A stretch of DNA of 64,000 nt, taken from NCBI GenBank assembly GCA_023101725.1, contig JALJCO010003062.1, positions 372,001 to 436,000 on the forward strand, given 5' to 3'. The notes under the pieces were generated by a model. The model was not told where the DNA came from and ran no database searches. It was given only the letters and a program-made list of their open reading frames with translations. This DNA comes from Atherinomorus stipes (lineage: Eukaryota; Chordata; Actinopteri; Atheriniformes; Atherinidae). Of this stretch, positions 56,000 through 64,000 are shown piece after piece. Made by a program: the position numbers and the translations under genes. How positions within the stretch are numbered: the stretch's first letter is position 1; the number at the start of each line of letters is the position of its first letter.

Positions 56000-56480
56000 C
56001 CTCTTATGCCTAAACTATCAGAACCAGATGACTACAAACCAGTTGTCCTCACATCTCACATCAATAAAGTCCTGCAGAAACTGTCATTGGCTCACCTCAA
56101 TAAGCAGTCAACATCTCTCAGGATCCGTTCCAGTCTGCATATCATAACATTCTTGAGGTTGAAAGCACCATCATATTCCTGCTTCAGAGATCTCACTCGC
56201 ATCTGGACCAATCAGGCAGCACTTTGAGGGTCATGTTCTTTGATTTCTAAAGTACTTTTAATACGATTCAGCTGCTTTGTTCCAGTATGTGAGAAGCTCC
56301 ATCAGTTCCAGGTGGATTCCTCCTCCACCACCTGGATCTCTGACCAGCTACCAAACAGACCACAGTGTGTCTGAGATGGAGGTCAGCAGCACTGAAGCAC
56401 CACAAGGCACTGTACTCTCACCATTTCTGCTCAGTCACTTGGTGCAGAAACAATCAGCTCATCTTCAACATAAACACAAC
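56000..56480 (+). pseudogene. Decayed LINE reverse transcriptase fragment
   Basis: The + strand reads LSEPDDYKPVVLTSHINKVL, then after frame breaks SLISKVLLIRFSCF-type remains of the FFDFSSAFNTI block, QVDSSTTWISDQLPNRPQCV, and then a TEAPQGTVLSPFL block. This order (DYRPV.LTSH, FFDFSSAFNTI, GAPQGTVLSP) is the N-terminal half of a fish LINE RT, CR1/Rex1-like by motif. The catalytic YxDD region is missing and there are several stops. Confidence 0.75.
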
Positions 56481-57658
56481 ATAAGAAATGATTGCTGACC
56501 TCAGGAAGAACTGGAGTAATTTATTTTCTATCATTTCTTTAGCTCAGCATTCCTAGCTTGATGGGTAAGCTTTCACCTGATATCGTCAAAGTTCTCTGTT
56601 TTATCTTCAACATCGTGACAGCTACAAACTCAACAGGAGGACGGACTGAGCTGCTCAGAGCTGAATGAGCTTCTATATGTGCATTATCAACCTGTCTTGC
56701 TCTGTTATGTTTTTCCTGTTTTTTCTTGTCTTTTCTCATCAGCATGCAGAAAACTTGTCCTCATTAGATAAACCTGCTCTTACCAGTTTAATGGTTACAG
56801 TCCACCTGGTCCCTTTTCTCTCTTTTTTTAAAATCAATGAATCTCAATAATAAATTTTAATGAATCCCACAAATATCTTTTGTGTGAATTCTTCTGCCCC
56901 TTTTCATGGAAAAATTCAAATTACTAAATCTCTCAAAAAAGTTTTTAGGTCTAGATAATAAGTAATACATAAGACAGTAAAGTAATAAATAAAAAATTAT
57001 ACAGCAGTTTTAGACAAAGCCAAAAATAAAAATTGCCCAACGTATTGACAATACATGGTAATGTAAGAATAAATATCTAGTGAACAACTGCTGCTCATCC
57101 TCATCCACAGATCCAGCAGGAGTTCTCTTCTTCCTCATAAAATGAGATAAACTTTATTTTCTGTCACAGGGTGACAAAATTGTGTATTTGTCTAAATTGT
57201 CTCATCTTGTTTTCCTTCACTTTGTGATATAATATGTGCAAACGGCACAACAAACTTCCAAAAAGACGCTATTATTTACAACTCTGATCCTCTTTCTCAC
57301 CGCTTCACAACTGAACACAGCGCAGACGCCGTTGTCTTTACCGTAATGTGCTGCATATCAGTGCAAAGCTGTGCTTCTCAGCTTTCAGAATCTACAGAAA
57401 TTACATCAATTGCATAAGCCGTCAAAGAGCTACGGTAATTTTAAGAACGTTAGCTAATGTACCTTATGTTATTTTGCCAGCAATATCCAGTTAAAAAGGG
57501 GCTGCTACTGGCAGCCAGACCGAAGTTAGCGGTGGGGCCGCTTTGAGTTCTCCTCCAGTCGACCAGTCTAGTGACAAACTCTCCACTGAGACAGTTGCTG
57601 CTCTGTAGTATTCATAGTCGGTTAGTCCTCTGGGGCCCCCTACTGGCTGGAGGACCGA
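56481..57658. other. Intergenic stretch with no supported feature
   Basis: Only short frames. AT-rich to 57300, more mixed to 57658, where the truncated K1 MITE begins. Confidence 0.4.
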
Positions 57659-57915
57659 TGGCTCTAAAAATATACTAAATGGCTTAATTTTGAGTAAATT
57701 ATGGACGCTACCCACTCAGGACACTTGGATTACATTGGACGAGCAGTATGGAGAAATATTGACAAGTTTTTGTGGACTTCTAAGGACCTTGTTGGCTCAG
57801 GCTCAATCGAACTCCATTATATGAAAGTTGGGTGAAAACGAGTGTTCCAGAGTCTTGCTCACCATGAAGGTAAGTGGAAAATAAAGTTAAATCGTTCTGT
57901 GGGTGAACTATTCCT
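57659..57915. mobile_element. K1-family TTAA MITE, left half missing
   Basis: Starts at CTCTAAAAATATACTAAATG and runs through ATTGACAAGTTTTTGTGGAC to GTGGGTGAACTATTCCT, then TTAA at 57916-57919. The right arm matches 1885-2082. The left arm and centre are absent. Confidence 0.8.
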
Positions 57916-58110
57916 TTAATCAGCTTCTGGGATTTTTTTCTCTTTTTTTTTTTTGCATTTATTTATTTTTCCTGCATCATTCCATTTTGTATACAGATGC
58001 TGAGAATACTGGGTTTAAAGAAAGATGCATATTCAAATGTTTGGGTTAATGAGAGGATAGAGAGCTGAGAATTCAGTTTAAGTTTACTGCTGCATTTGTT
58101 ATCTAAGCAA
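57916..58110 (+). repeat. Local direct duplication, copy 1
   Basis: From TTAATCAGCTTCTGGG to CTGCATTTGTTATCTAAG, about 190 bases repeated at 58249-58440 with some 10 percent difference. Copy 1 starts precisely at the K1 MITE end. The T-rich tract near its start differs in length between copies. Confidence 0.85.
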
Positions 58111-58248
58111 ATCGTTGTCCAGTCGTAGGAGATCAGTTACTAAGGACAATCCCAAAGCCTCGGTCTTCCTATACCACAACCAGCGACTCACCAGTGGCGC
58201 TTTTGAAATGGAGGAAAATTTTGTGAAGGACATAGAGGATGATGAGCC

Positions 58249-58440
58249 TTAATCAGCTTCTGGGATTTTTTTCTCCTTTTTTTGCATTTATTTTTTTTCC
58301 CTGCATCATTCCATTTTGTATACAGATGCTGAGAATACTTGGTTTAAAGTAAGATTCATGTTCAGATGTTCAGGTTTATGAGAGGATAGAGCTGAGAATT
58401 CAGTTTAAGCTTACTGCTGAATTTGTAATCTGAAAGCATA
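58249..58440 (+). repeat. Local direct duplication, copy 2
   Basis: From TTAATCAGCTTCTGGG to CTGAATTTGTAATCTGAA. In copy 2 the sequence left of TTAA is GAGGATGATGAGCC and not a MITE, so it preserves a pre-insertion TTAA target. Confidence 0.85.
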
Positions 58441-59504
58441 TTGTAAGTAAAGTAGTAAGCAGCTACAAAATCCTGTGAATTTTAACTTCATATTTGCACC
58501 TCTTTAGTTTTTTTTAATCATTATTTTTAAAGAACTTTAAGACACTTGACACAAGACCCAACTTTTCTTTTATCAGCACTCTTCATCTTTTTGTTTACTG
58601 TAAGCATCCGTGCACTTTTATTTGTTTTATTTACAGAATTGTATTTATTTTTTGTATACAATATTAGAAAACAGGGTTGCAACTATAGTTACGAGTCAAC
58701 TCGAGTTGAATGACAATTCAGTTTTGCAAGCAATTTTAAATTGCGTTGAGAAAATATTTTATGTAATTGCAGAGTTATGTCAGAATAACTGAGAAGAACA
58801 AGTTCTGTTATTGTTTTTGTACTCAGGTTTCATAAACTTTATTTTTTTGTGCATTTAGTACAATATACTACAACCTCTTCTTTTGTATTGTGGAGTGTTT
58901 TCCCCAGACATACTTACAATAAAAATGATGAAATATCAGAATATCAGTCCTGAAACTGTTTTATCTGCACAGCCTCCCATCAGAGAAGCTGACCAAGATT
59001 TGAAGTAGCTGATACAATGCCTGAAAACCCAAATCTGTCCTTAAATCAGGCAAAGACTCAAACATCTGAACAACCAATAGATGTGGGTCAGAAAGACATC
59101 ACAATGGAAGTCCTTGGAAAAGACACAGTCCACAGTGGACAACCTAAAATCAAATCAATCAATCAAATCAAAGATACTGTATTGGTCCCCGGTGTTGCAG
59201 AACTTCACTTCGGCAGTTTCTCCAAGGACATTGGGGAGTTGAAGCAGCTGCAAGGCCGCTCCCAGGGACCATATTGAGATAAGAGAGATAGTTTGGGTCC
59301 AGGCAGAAGCATGTTTCTGTCTGCCTGTAAAGTCTTCAGCAGGTCTCACAATGGCGTCCAAATCAGCCAAATTTGTGTTAATTACCCCCAATCCGAGTCT
59401 CCAACTGCTCCAGGTGGAACTGTGCAGCATTAAAATAAAGCCGCTTCTCTCCAGCACCCCCCAGGAACCGGAAGAACAACAATACAAAAGCGGCAAGCGG
59501 CAAA
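58441..59504. other. Intergenic stretch, partly old repeat
   Basis: AT-rich to about 59000. The part 59150-59504 (TCAATCAATCAAATCAAAGA, GGGGAGTTGAAGCAGCTGCA, CAATGGCGTCCAAATCAGCC) is likely part of the same old transposon as R2, but it matches nothing else here. Confidence 0.35.
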
Positions 59505-59745
59505 CACACAGAGGAGCATCTTTAGACATGGCTGGAGCTTTACAGGAAAGGCTGTGTGTCCGAAAATACACTCTACAACATCACATCGCCGGGACACGGG
59601 GACGGGCAGCGGACAAACTGAGTTATGAACCATGGGAACGCAGAAGATGCAAGGCAGTATGAAGGCAGCTACGCAGGGCGACGCGGGAAACGGACGTTGC
59701 AATTTACATACGTAAGTGAGCATAAATGGCCCTTAAGACAACTAA
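59505..59745 (+). repeat. Old repeat R2, second copy, uninterrupted
   Basis: GACATGGCTGGAGCTTTACA, GTGTCCGAAAATACACTC, GACAAACTGAGTTATGAACC and GGAACGCAGAAGATGCAAGG match 28010-28195. Then TATGAAGGCAGCTACGC replaces the Harbinger-filled site. The end CATAAATGGCCCTTAAGAC matches 28836-28860. Confidence 0.7.
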
Positions 59746-60027
59746 CATCACCCGATCCATCCCCCGCAAACAAACACTTTTCTAGACATCGCCAGACAGT
59801 TAAAGTCATAACAGTGCACACTGAGAGCCTGGTGTTTGTGTTTCGACTAATGGTGCGTTTAAGTTATACACTAATGTCAGAATTTCCTAACTCCAGTTCA
59901 GAACTGCAGTCACAATCCTCCGTGAAATCAGATCTTCAGCTCAGAAAGTTGGGTTCATCTCACCAACCCGACATATAATTCATGCTGTCTGTTGCTTACT
60001 TAAACAGTAGTTCATTGTTTTGTTGTG

Positions 60028-60932
60028 CAGGGGTTAGACAATGAAACTGAAACACCTGTCATTTTAGTATGGGAGGTTTCATGGCTAAATTAGACCAGCC
60101 TGGTGGCAAATATTCATTAATTGCACATTGCACCAGTAAGAGCTGAGTGTGAAGGTTCAATTAGCAGCGTAAAAAGCACAGTTTTGCTCAAAACATTGCA
60201 ATGCATACAACATTATATCAGAGTTCAAAAGAGGACAAATTGTTGGTGCATGTCTTGCTGGCGCATCTGTGACCAAGACAAGTCTTTGTGATGTATCAAG
60301 AGCGACAGTATCCAGGGTAATGTCAGCATACCACCAAGAAGGACGAATCACATCCAACAGGATTAACTGTGGACGCAAGAGGAAGCTGTCTGAACGGGAT
60401 GTTCGGGTGCTAACCCGGATTGTATCCAAAAAACGTAAATCCACAGCTGCCCAAATCACGGCATTCGCTTGGCCCAGGACTTGTGCTAGATGGGCCAATG
60501 ACTACTGAACCACTCTGGAGGACCATGTGCATCCAAAGGTTCAAACATTGCATCCTGAAGGCAGTGCAGTGTATCAGGATGACAATGCCCAAATACACAC
60601 AGCAAGACTGATGAAAGATTGGTTTGATGAACATGAAAGTGAAGTTGAACATCTCCCATGGCCTGCACAGTCACCAGATCTAAATATTATTGAGCCACTT
60701 TGGGGAATTTTGGAGGAGCGAATCAAGAAACGTTTTCCTCCACCAACATCACCTGGTCACTATCCTGCAAGAAGTATGGCTTAAAATCCCTCTGACCACT
60801 GTTCAGGACTTGTATATGTCATTTCCAAGACGAATTGTCGCTGTATTGGCCGCAAAAAAGGAGGCCCCACACCACACTAATAAATTATTGTGGTCTAAAA
60901 CCAAGTGTTTCAGTTTCATTGTCTAACCCCTG
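60028..60932 (+). mobile_element. Tc1-like transposon with internal deletion, 905 bp
   Basis: Ends CAGGGGTTAGACAATGAAAC and GTTTCATTGTCTAACCCCTG are perfect inverted repeats. The right flank is TA and the left flank TG, a decayed TA duplication. It encodes both ends of a Tc1 transposase, but the centre is missing, with the junction near 60465 (AAATCACGGCATTCGCTTGG). Full-length relatives are around 1.5 kb, so roughly 0.5-0.6 kb is lost. Confidence 0.95.
60209..60784 (+). pseudogene. Tc1 transposase remnant
   Basis: The N-terminal part has the paired-like helix-turn-helix DNA-binding region (VTKTSLCDVSRATVSRVMSA, then CGRKRKLSERDVRVLTRIVS). The frame then jumps over the deletion to a stop after ARWANDY. 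In another frame the C-terminal catalytic part reads VYQDDNAQIHTARLMKDWFD and HLPWPAQSPDLNIIEPLWG, holding the second Asp and the final Glu of the DDE triad (Tc1 DD34E). The first Asp region is deleted. It cannot give an active enzyme. Confidence 0.9.
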
Positions 60933-60934
60933 TA

Positions 60935-62129
60935 TACGGCTGCATAGTGCTGGGAGCACTCTCCACCATAGGATTATGTTGATCCGAGCTCCCACTTCCG
61001 ACACACACCCTCTTCAATTGAACACACCACAAGGTTCATACCTCAGGGTGCTAAGGAGAAATTACTACCTGCATGTGTGCCTGTTGCAGTTATCTATGGA
61101 GATAATTTTGTTTCTTTAATTTTGTTTCTTTATTATTTAATCAAATAAATTGATGATATCTGAAACCAAAAAAGAGATTTGAGAGCAAAATAAAGTCCAG
61201 GGCAATCAAAAACAATTTTTTGAGATCAAAACAGGTTGCAATTGAAAAATAGACATATAATTTCTTCAACTTTAATCAATAATAATGTTTGAAAGTAAAA
61301 ACATACAAGTATTTTTCTTATGAATCAGTCTTCTTTGATTTCAAGTTTTTTAAAAAATTGGTTACAAGTTTGTCCTTTCTGGTTGCAAATTCTAAAGTTT
61401 TGCTTGTGAATTCAAGTGCACTTGATGGGCGAGGCCTACACTGGTGGATGAGAGACGTGTTTCTATTGGTTGGTGTGAACTGGTTCCACTTCTCCCTGTG
61501 CTGTGCTGCTTGGAGCAAAGTTGATAGGTGGTACCTCTTGCAACGTTTTCCATAAGTAATGAATTGGGCTATATATGGTTGGCTACATTCTGCTGTACAT
61601 TCACAACAACATCATCACCACAATGAATTATAACGCTCTGCTGCTGCAAACACACTGATTATCTGCGACATGGTTGTCTCTGCTGGCCACAGCCTGAGCT
61701 CAGTAGTTGACAGAGTGAGTGAATTACAGGGAAGCATGTACAACGTAGGGCTGTGATCACATACACGGTCATAATATCTGTATTTTTGTATCATATGATA
61801 TTGAATGATCGGACTGTATGTGAGAGCCTGGGAGTGGTAGTAGTGAGATTGCAACCCGAGTTAAAGCCCAAATTACGCAACAATAACTTATTGAGGTGAA
61901 ATCATTTTCATCATTTTCAATCATCACCCGCTCATACATTTGCCGACTGCACCACAAATTGCTTTCAACGTGAGCCCGCAAATGCCGGTAACCTCCATGT
62001 TTGTTTGCATTGGTCTCCATGACCACCGTTACGTGCGTGATGTCATTCATGTTTAACTGAGCATGCATGTCACTTGAGAAGCGTGAGCTGTTCATATTGC
62101 AGTCATTGGACAGGCCACATTTAGAAGTG
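60935..62129. other. Intergenic stretch with no supported feature
   Basis: Mixed composition, no recognisable element ends. The opposite-strand frame at 61769-62173 has no motif. Confidence 0.4.
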
Positions 62130-62132
62130 TAA

Positions 62133-62720
62133 GGCCTGGGATATACTTGCTGTGGACGCAAACGTTCACGCAAGCGGTCTGCGTCGTCTGTGAATATACT
62201 TGCTGCAGCACTTCGCGGCCGAAACGCTCAATACCGGAGGCCACCGCTAGGAGGAGTACACAGCACTTCATGAGAATGTAAAAAGGTCAGTCTGCCGGTC
62301 AGATTGTTTTTCCGGGGCATACGTGAACGACCCAGGTGTATGTGGAAAATGGACAATGTTATTGCTCTCGAAGAAGAAACGATCATTTTACTTTTGCTAC
62401 TGCGAAAGAAAAAGAGGTCGCTGTGCAACGGGGAGGAAATATCATATCAGTGTCTGTAGTTTCGGAGCAGGTCCGAGAGACGCTCTTCAAAACTACTCGC
62501 CGACGCCATTGTGTTCGCCATTGTGTTTACCTCTGACCTCGTGTTCACGCTTTTTGTACGCACAAGCACCTCTAGCGTTCAAGTCAATATTGCACCACGC
62601 GCATGCGGCACGTTACCTCGCGTCAACGCGAGCGACCTACGTGTCGTAGGTACGCTGGGAACGCGTGGGCACCATGATGCGTATGCGGACGCGTCGCCAA
62701 CAGCAAGTATATCCCAGGCC
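62133..62720. mobile_element. PIF/Harbinger-type MITE (family H2), 588 bp
   Basis: TAA duplicated at 62130-62132 and 62721-62723. Ends GGCCTGGGATATACTTGCTG and CAGCAAGTATATCCCAGGCC are perfect 20-base inverted repeats. The interior has many CG dinucleotides and no full ORF. A truncated relative is at 42540-42957. Confidence 0.95.
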
Positions 62721-63158
62721 TAATGGGAACACCCACACAAAAAGATCGGATCTGACAAAAAATCAGAATTGAGCATTAAGACCTGCAGTGTGAGCATAGC
62801 TTCTGACTCTGATGTCTCTGCAATATCAAGATGAAAAGTCAGAGCTTCTGGAAAAAATGTTTTCTCTGAAAAAGCTTAAAGTGCTGGTGACACGATTTTA
62901 ACATTTTTTGCCATGTTTTATAGACCAAAACGTCCTTCATGATGATCTATGTAACATAAACAACCGCAGCTGCATAAATGAGTTATTAGAAAACATCGCT
63001 GCTTTTCTGACCAGACTGTGGCGCTGTTCACCACAGGAGTACAAAACCGGATGTGACATCAGCGAAAGACTGCCCACCCGGCTTGTTGACTGGAGAGCTA
63101 GCGGTTTTGCTAACAGTTTCTCCTTTTGTTTTAGCTTTACTGGCTAAAGGTTACAGAT

Positions 63159-63329
63159 ATGCCGTCGTGTTGTGTTGCAGGTTTTTGTCCAAACACTCAT
63201 AAGAATGGCGTAAGTTTATTCAAGTTTCCAGCTACGGGACTTTTAGCTGTGCTGTCAGCGCTGTGTGCTGTCGAATGGGATTCCAAGCTGAGAGCGCTTG
63301 TTTTAAGACAAGGAGTGTCTGAGGGTTGA
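63159..63329 (+). CDS. THAP zinc-finger-like start, truncated
   Basis: Reads MPSCCVAGFCPNTHKNGVSL then FKFP. THAP domains begin with a C2CH zinc site (M-P-x-C-C-x..C....H) and the next conserved block is FKFP or FRFP, which is present. After FKFP the frame loses similarity and stops at TGA 63327-63329 (56 codons). The true exon may end early and splice on: there is an acceptor-like TTGTTTTGCAG at 63366 and another ATG at 63634 (MASGSTSK) followed by GTAGGG. The usual AVPTY block and W..C..HF are not visible, so it is probably decayed or split by introns. Confidence 0.5.
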   Translation: MPSCCVAGFCPNTHKNGVSLFKFPATGLLAVLSALCAVEWDSKLRALVLRQGVSEG

Positions 63330-63912
63330 ATTTAGACTAAAACGGATGTGGACACTTGTTTTGCAGGAAGGAGAGTGAGGAAAACAAGCACACCCCAACA
63401 GCTACGTTAGGGGTCGTAGCAAGATGTTACTAAACAAACCGTGTTGCTGTGACGAGCGGACTTTTTGGACGGTGAAAAATTTTTTTTTTTTTTTCTCTGT
63501 GTGTCGGCTATTTTCACACTACGGAATCGTTTTCATCAAAAATATTTTTGATTACTTTAAATTGGTGAACCCTTACGAACTTGCGAACAGAAGGACTGTA
63601 AACAATGTAAACAATTGAAGATTGGACTTATAAAATGGCTTCTGGATCCACTTCAAAGGTAGGGAGATGCAGTTGCTTCTTTTTATTTATGTATTTATTT
63701 ATGTATTTATCTAAGCTTTATAACCATGTATATGTCCATATAGTGGCTTGCTGTTGTTAATTGAAAACACAGCTAAATGGGCGCTGGTGTCCAGGTGGGT
63801 GTGGAGAGGTTAAAAATCAGTTTTTTAAATAGTTACATTTATTCACAAATTACTATATAAACAAATCACTAACAACAAAAAATGCTAATCGTAATGTATA
63901 ACAAAGACATAC

Positions 63913-64000
63913 CAATCGGTGTTCCCCTGCCGTGTGTTTCCCTCTGCTGCTGCAATGACCATGTCATCTTCTCCGGCACTCCCGCTTTCAGTCTTGCTCA
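63913..64000 (-). CDS. Possible minus-strand exon at window edge (weak)
   Basis: On the minus strand an open reading KTESGSAGEDDMVIAAAEGN continues to a donor-like GATTG/GTATGT. It is cut by the window end. Acidic, no known motif. It could be an exon of a neighbouring host gene or a transposon gene. Confidence 0.2.

Larger units (their letters stand above)
62880..64000 (+). mobile_element. Candidate left end of a TTAA-target (Kolobok-like) autonomous element
   Basis: TTAA at 62876-62879 is followed by AGTGCTGGTGACACGATTTT. Some 280 bases later comes a THAP-type start (63159). THAP-bearing transposases with a TTAA target are described for the Kolobok superfamily. The right end is outside the window, so neither the inverted repeat nor the second TTAA can be checked. 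Confidence 0.35.

Overview
The window reads as vertebrate nuclear DNA, almost certainly from a teleost fish. It has short exons with GT-AG introns, AT-rich spacers, microsatellites, several tRNA-derived SINE families, fish-type hAT, PIF/Harbinger, Tc1 and TTAA-target DNA elements, LINE relics, and a Ty3/gypsy element with an unusual domain order. There is no sign of operons, bacterial genes or CRISPR.

Two host genes are supported, both on the + strand. At the left (2487-4296) are the last three exons of a gene I do not recognise, with one frame break near a six-G run. In the centre (13201-20624) is a six-exon THOC3 (TEX1) gene, a WD-repeat subunit of the THO/TREX mRNA export complex. Its exons 4-6 are intact and strongly conserved. 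Its exons 1-3 carry several single-base indels and a lost splice donor. Its introns are loaded with transposons.

Most of the rest is mobile DNA, much of it nested. Exact target-site duplications and, in several cases, an uninterrupted paralogous copy inside this same window allow insertions to be delimited to the base. The main mobile regions are: 4.9-6.7 kb (Harbinger MITE inside a TTAA element), 18.9-20.4 kb (Harbinger inside hAT), 24.1-26.8 kb (direct duplication with Harbinger and hAT insertions), 32.4-34.6 kb (Harbinger inside a solo LTR), 44.9-46.5 kb (three elements nested), 49.1-51.6 kb (5'-truncated gypsy with integrase upstream of reverse transcriptase, the Gmr1-type order), 52.5-54.2 kb (TTAA element inside TTAA element), 60.0-60.9 kb (Tc1 with an internal deletion) and 62.1-62.7 kb (Harbinger MITE). 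At the right edge (62.9-64.0 kb) a THAP-type zinc-finger start follows a TTAA-flanked terminus. It may be the beginning of an autonomous Kolobok-like element related to the TTAA MITEs elsewhere in the window.

The stretches 6.7-10.4, 35.2-44.0, 46.5-48.3, 54.2-56.0 and 60.9-62.1 kb hold little I can support beyond decayed repeats.
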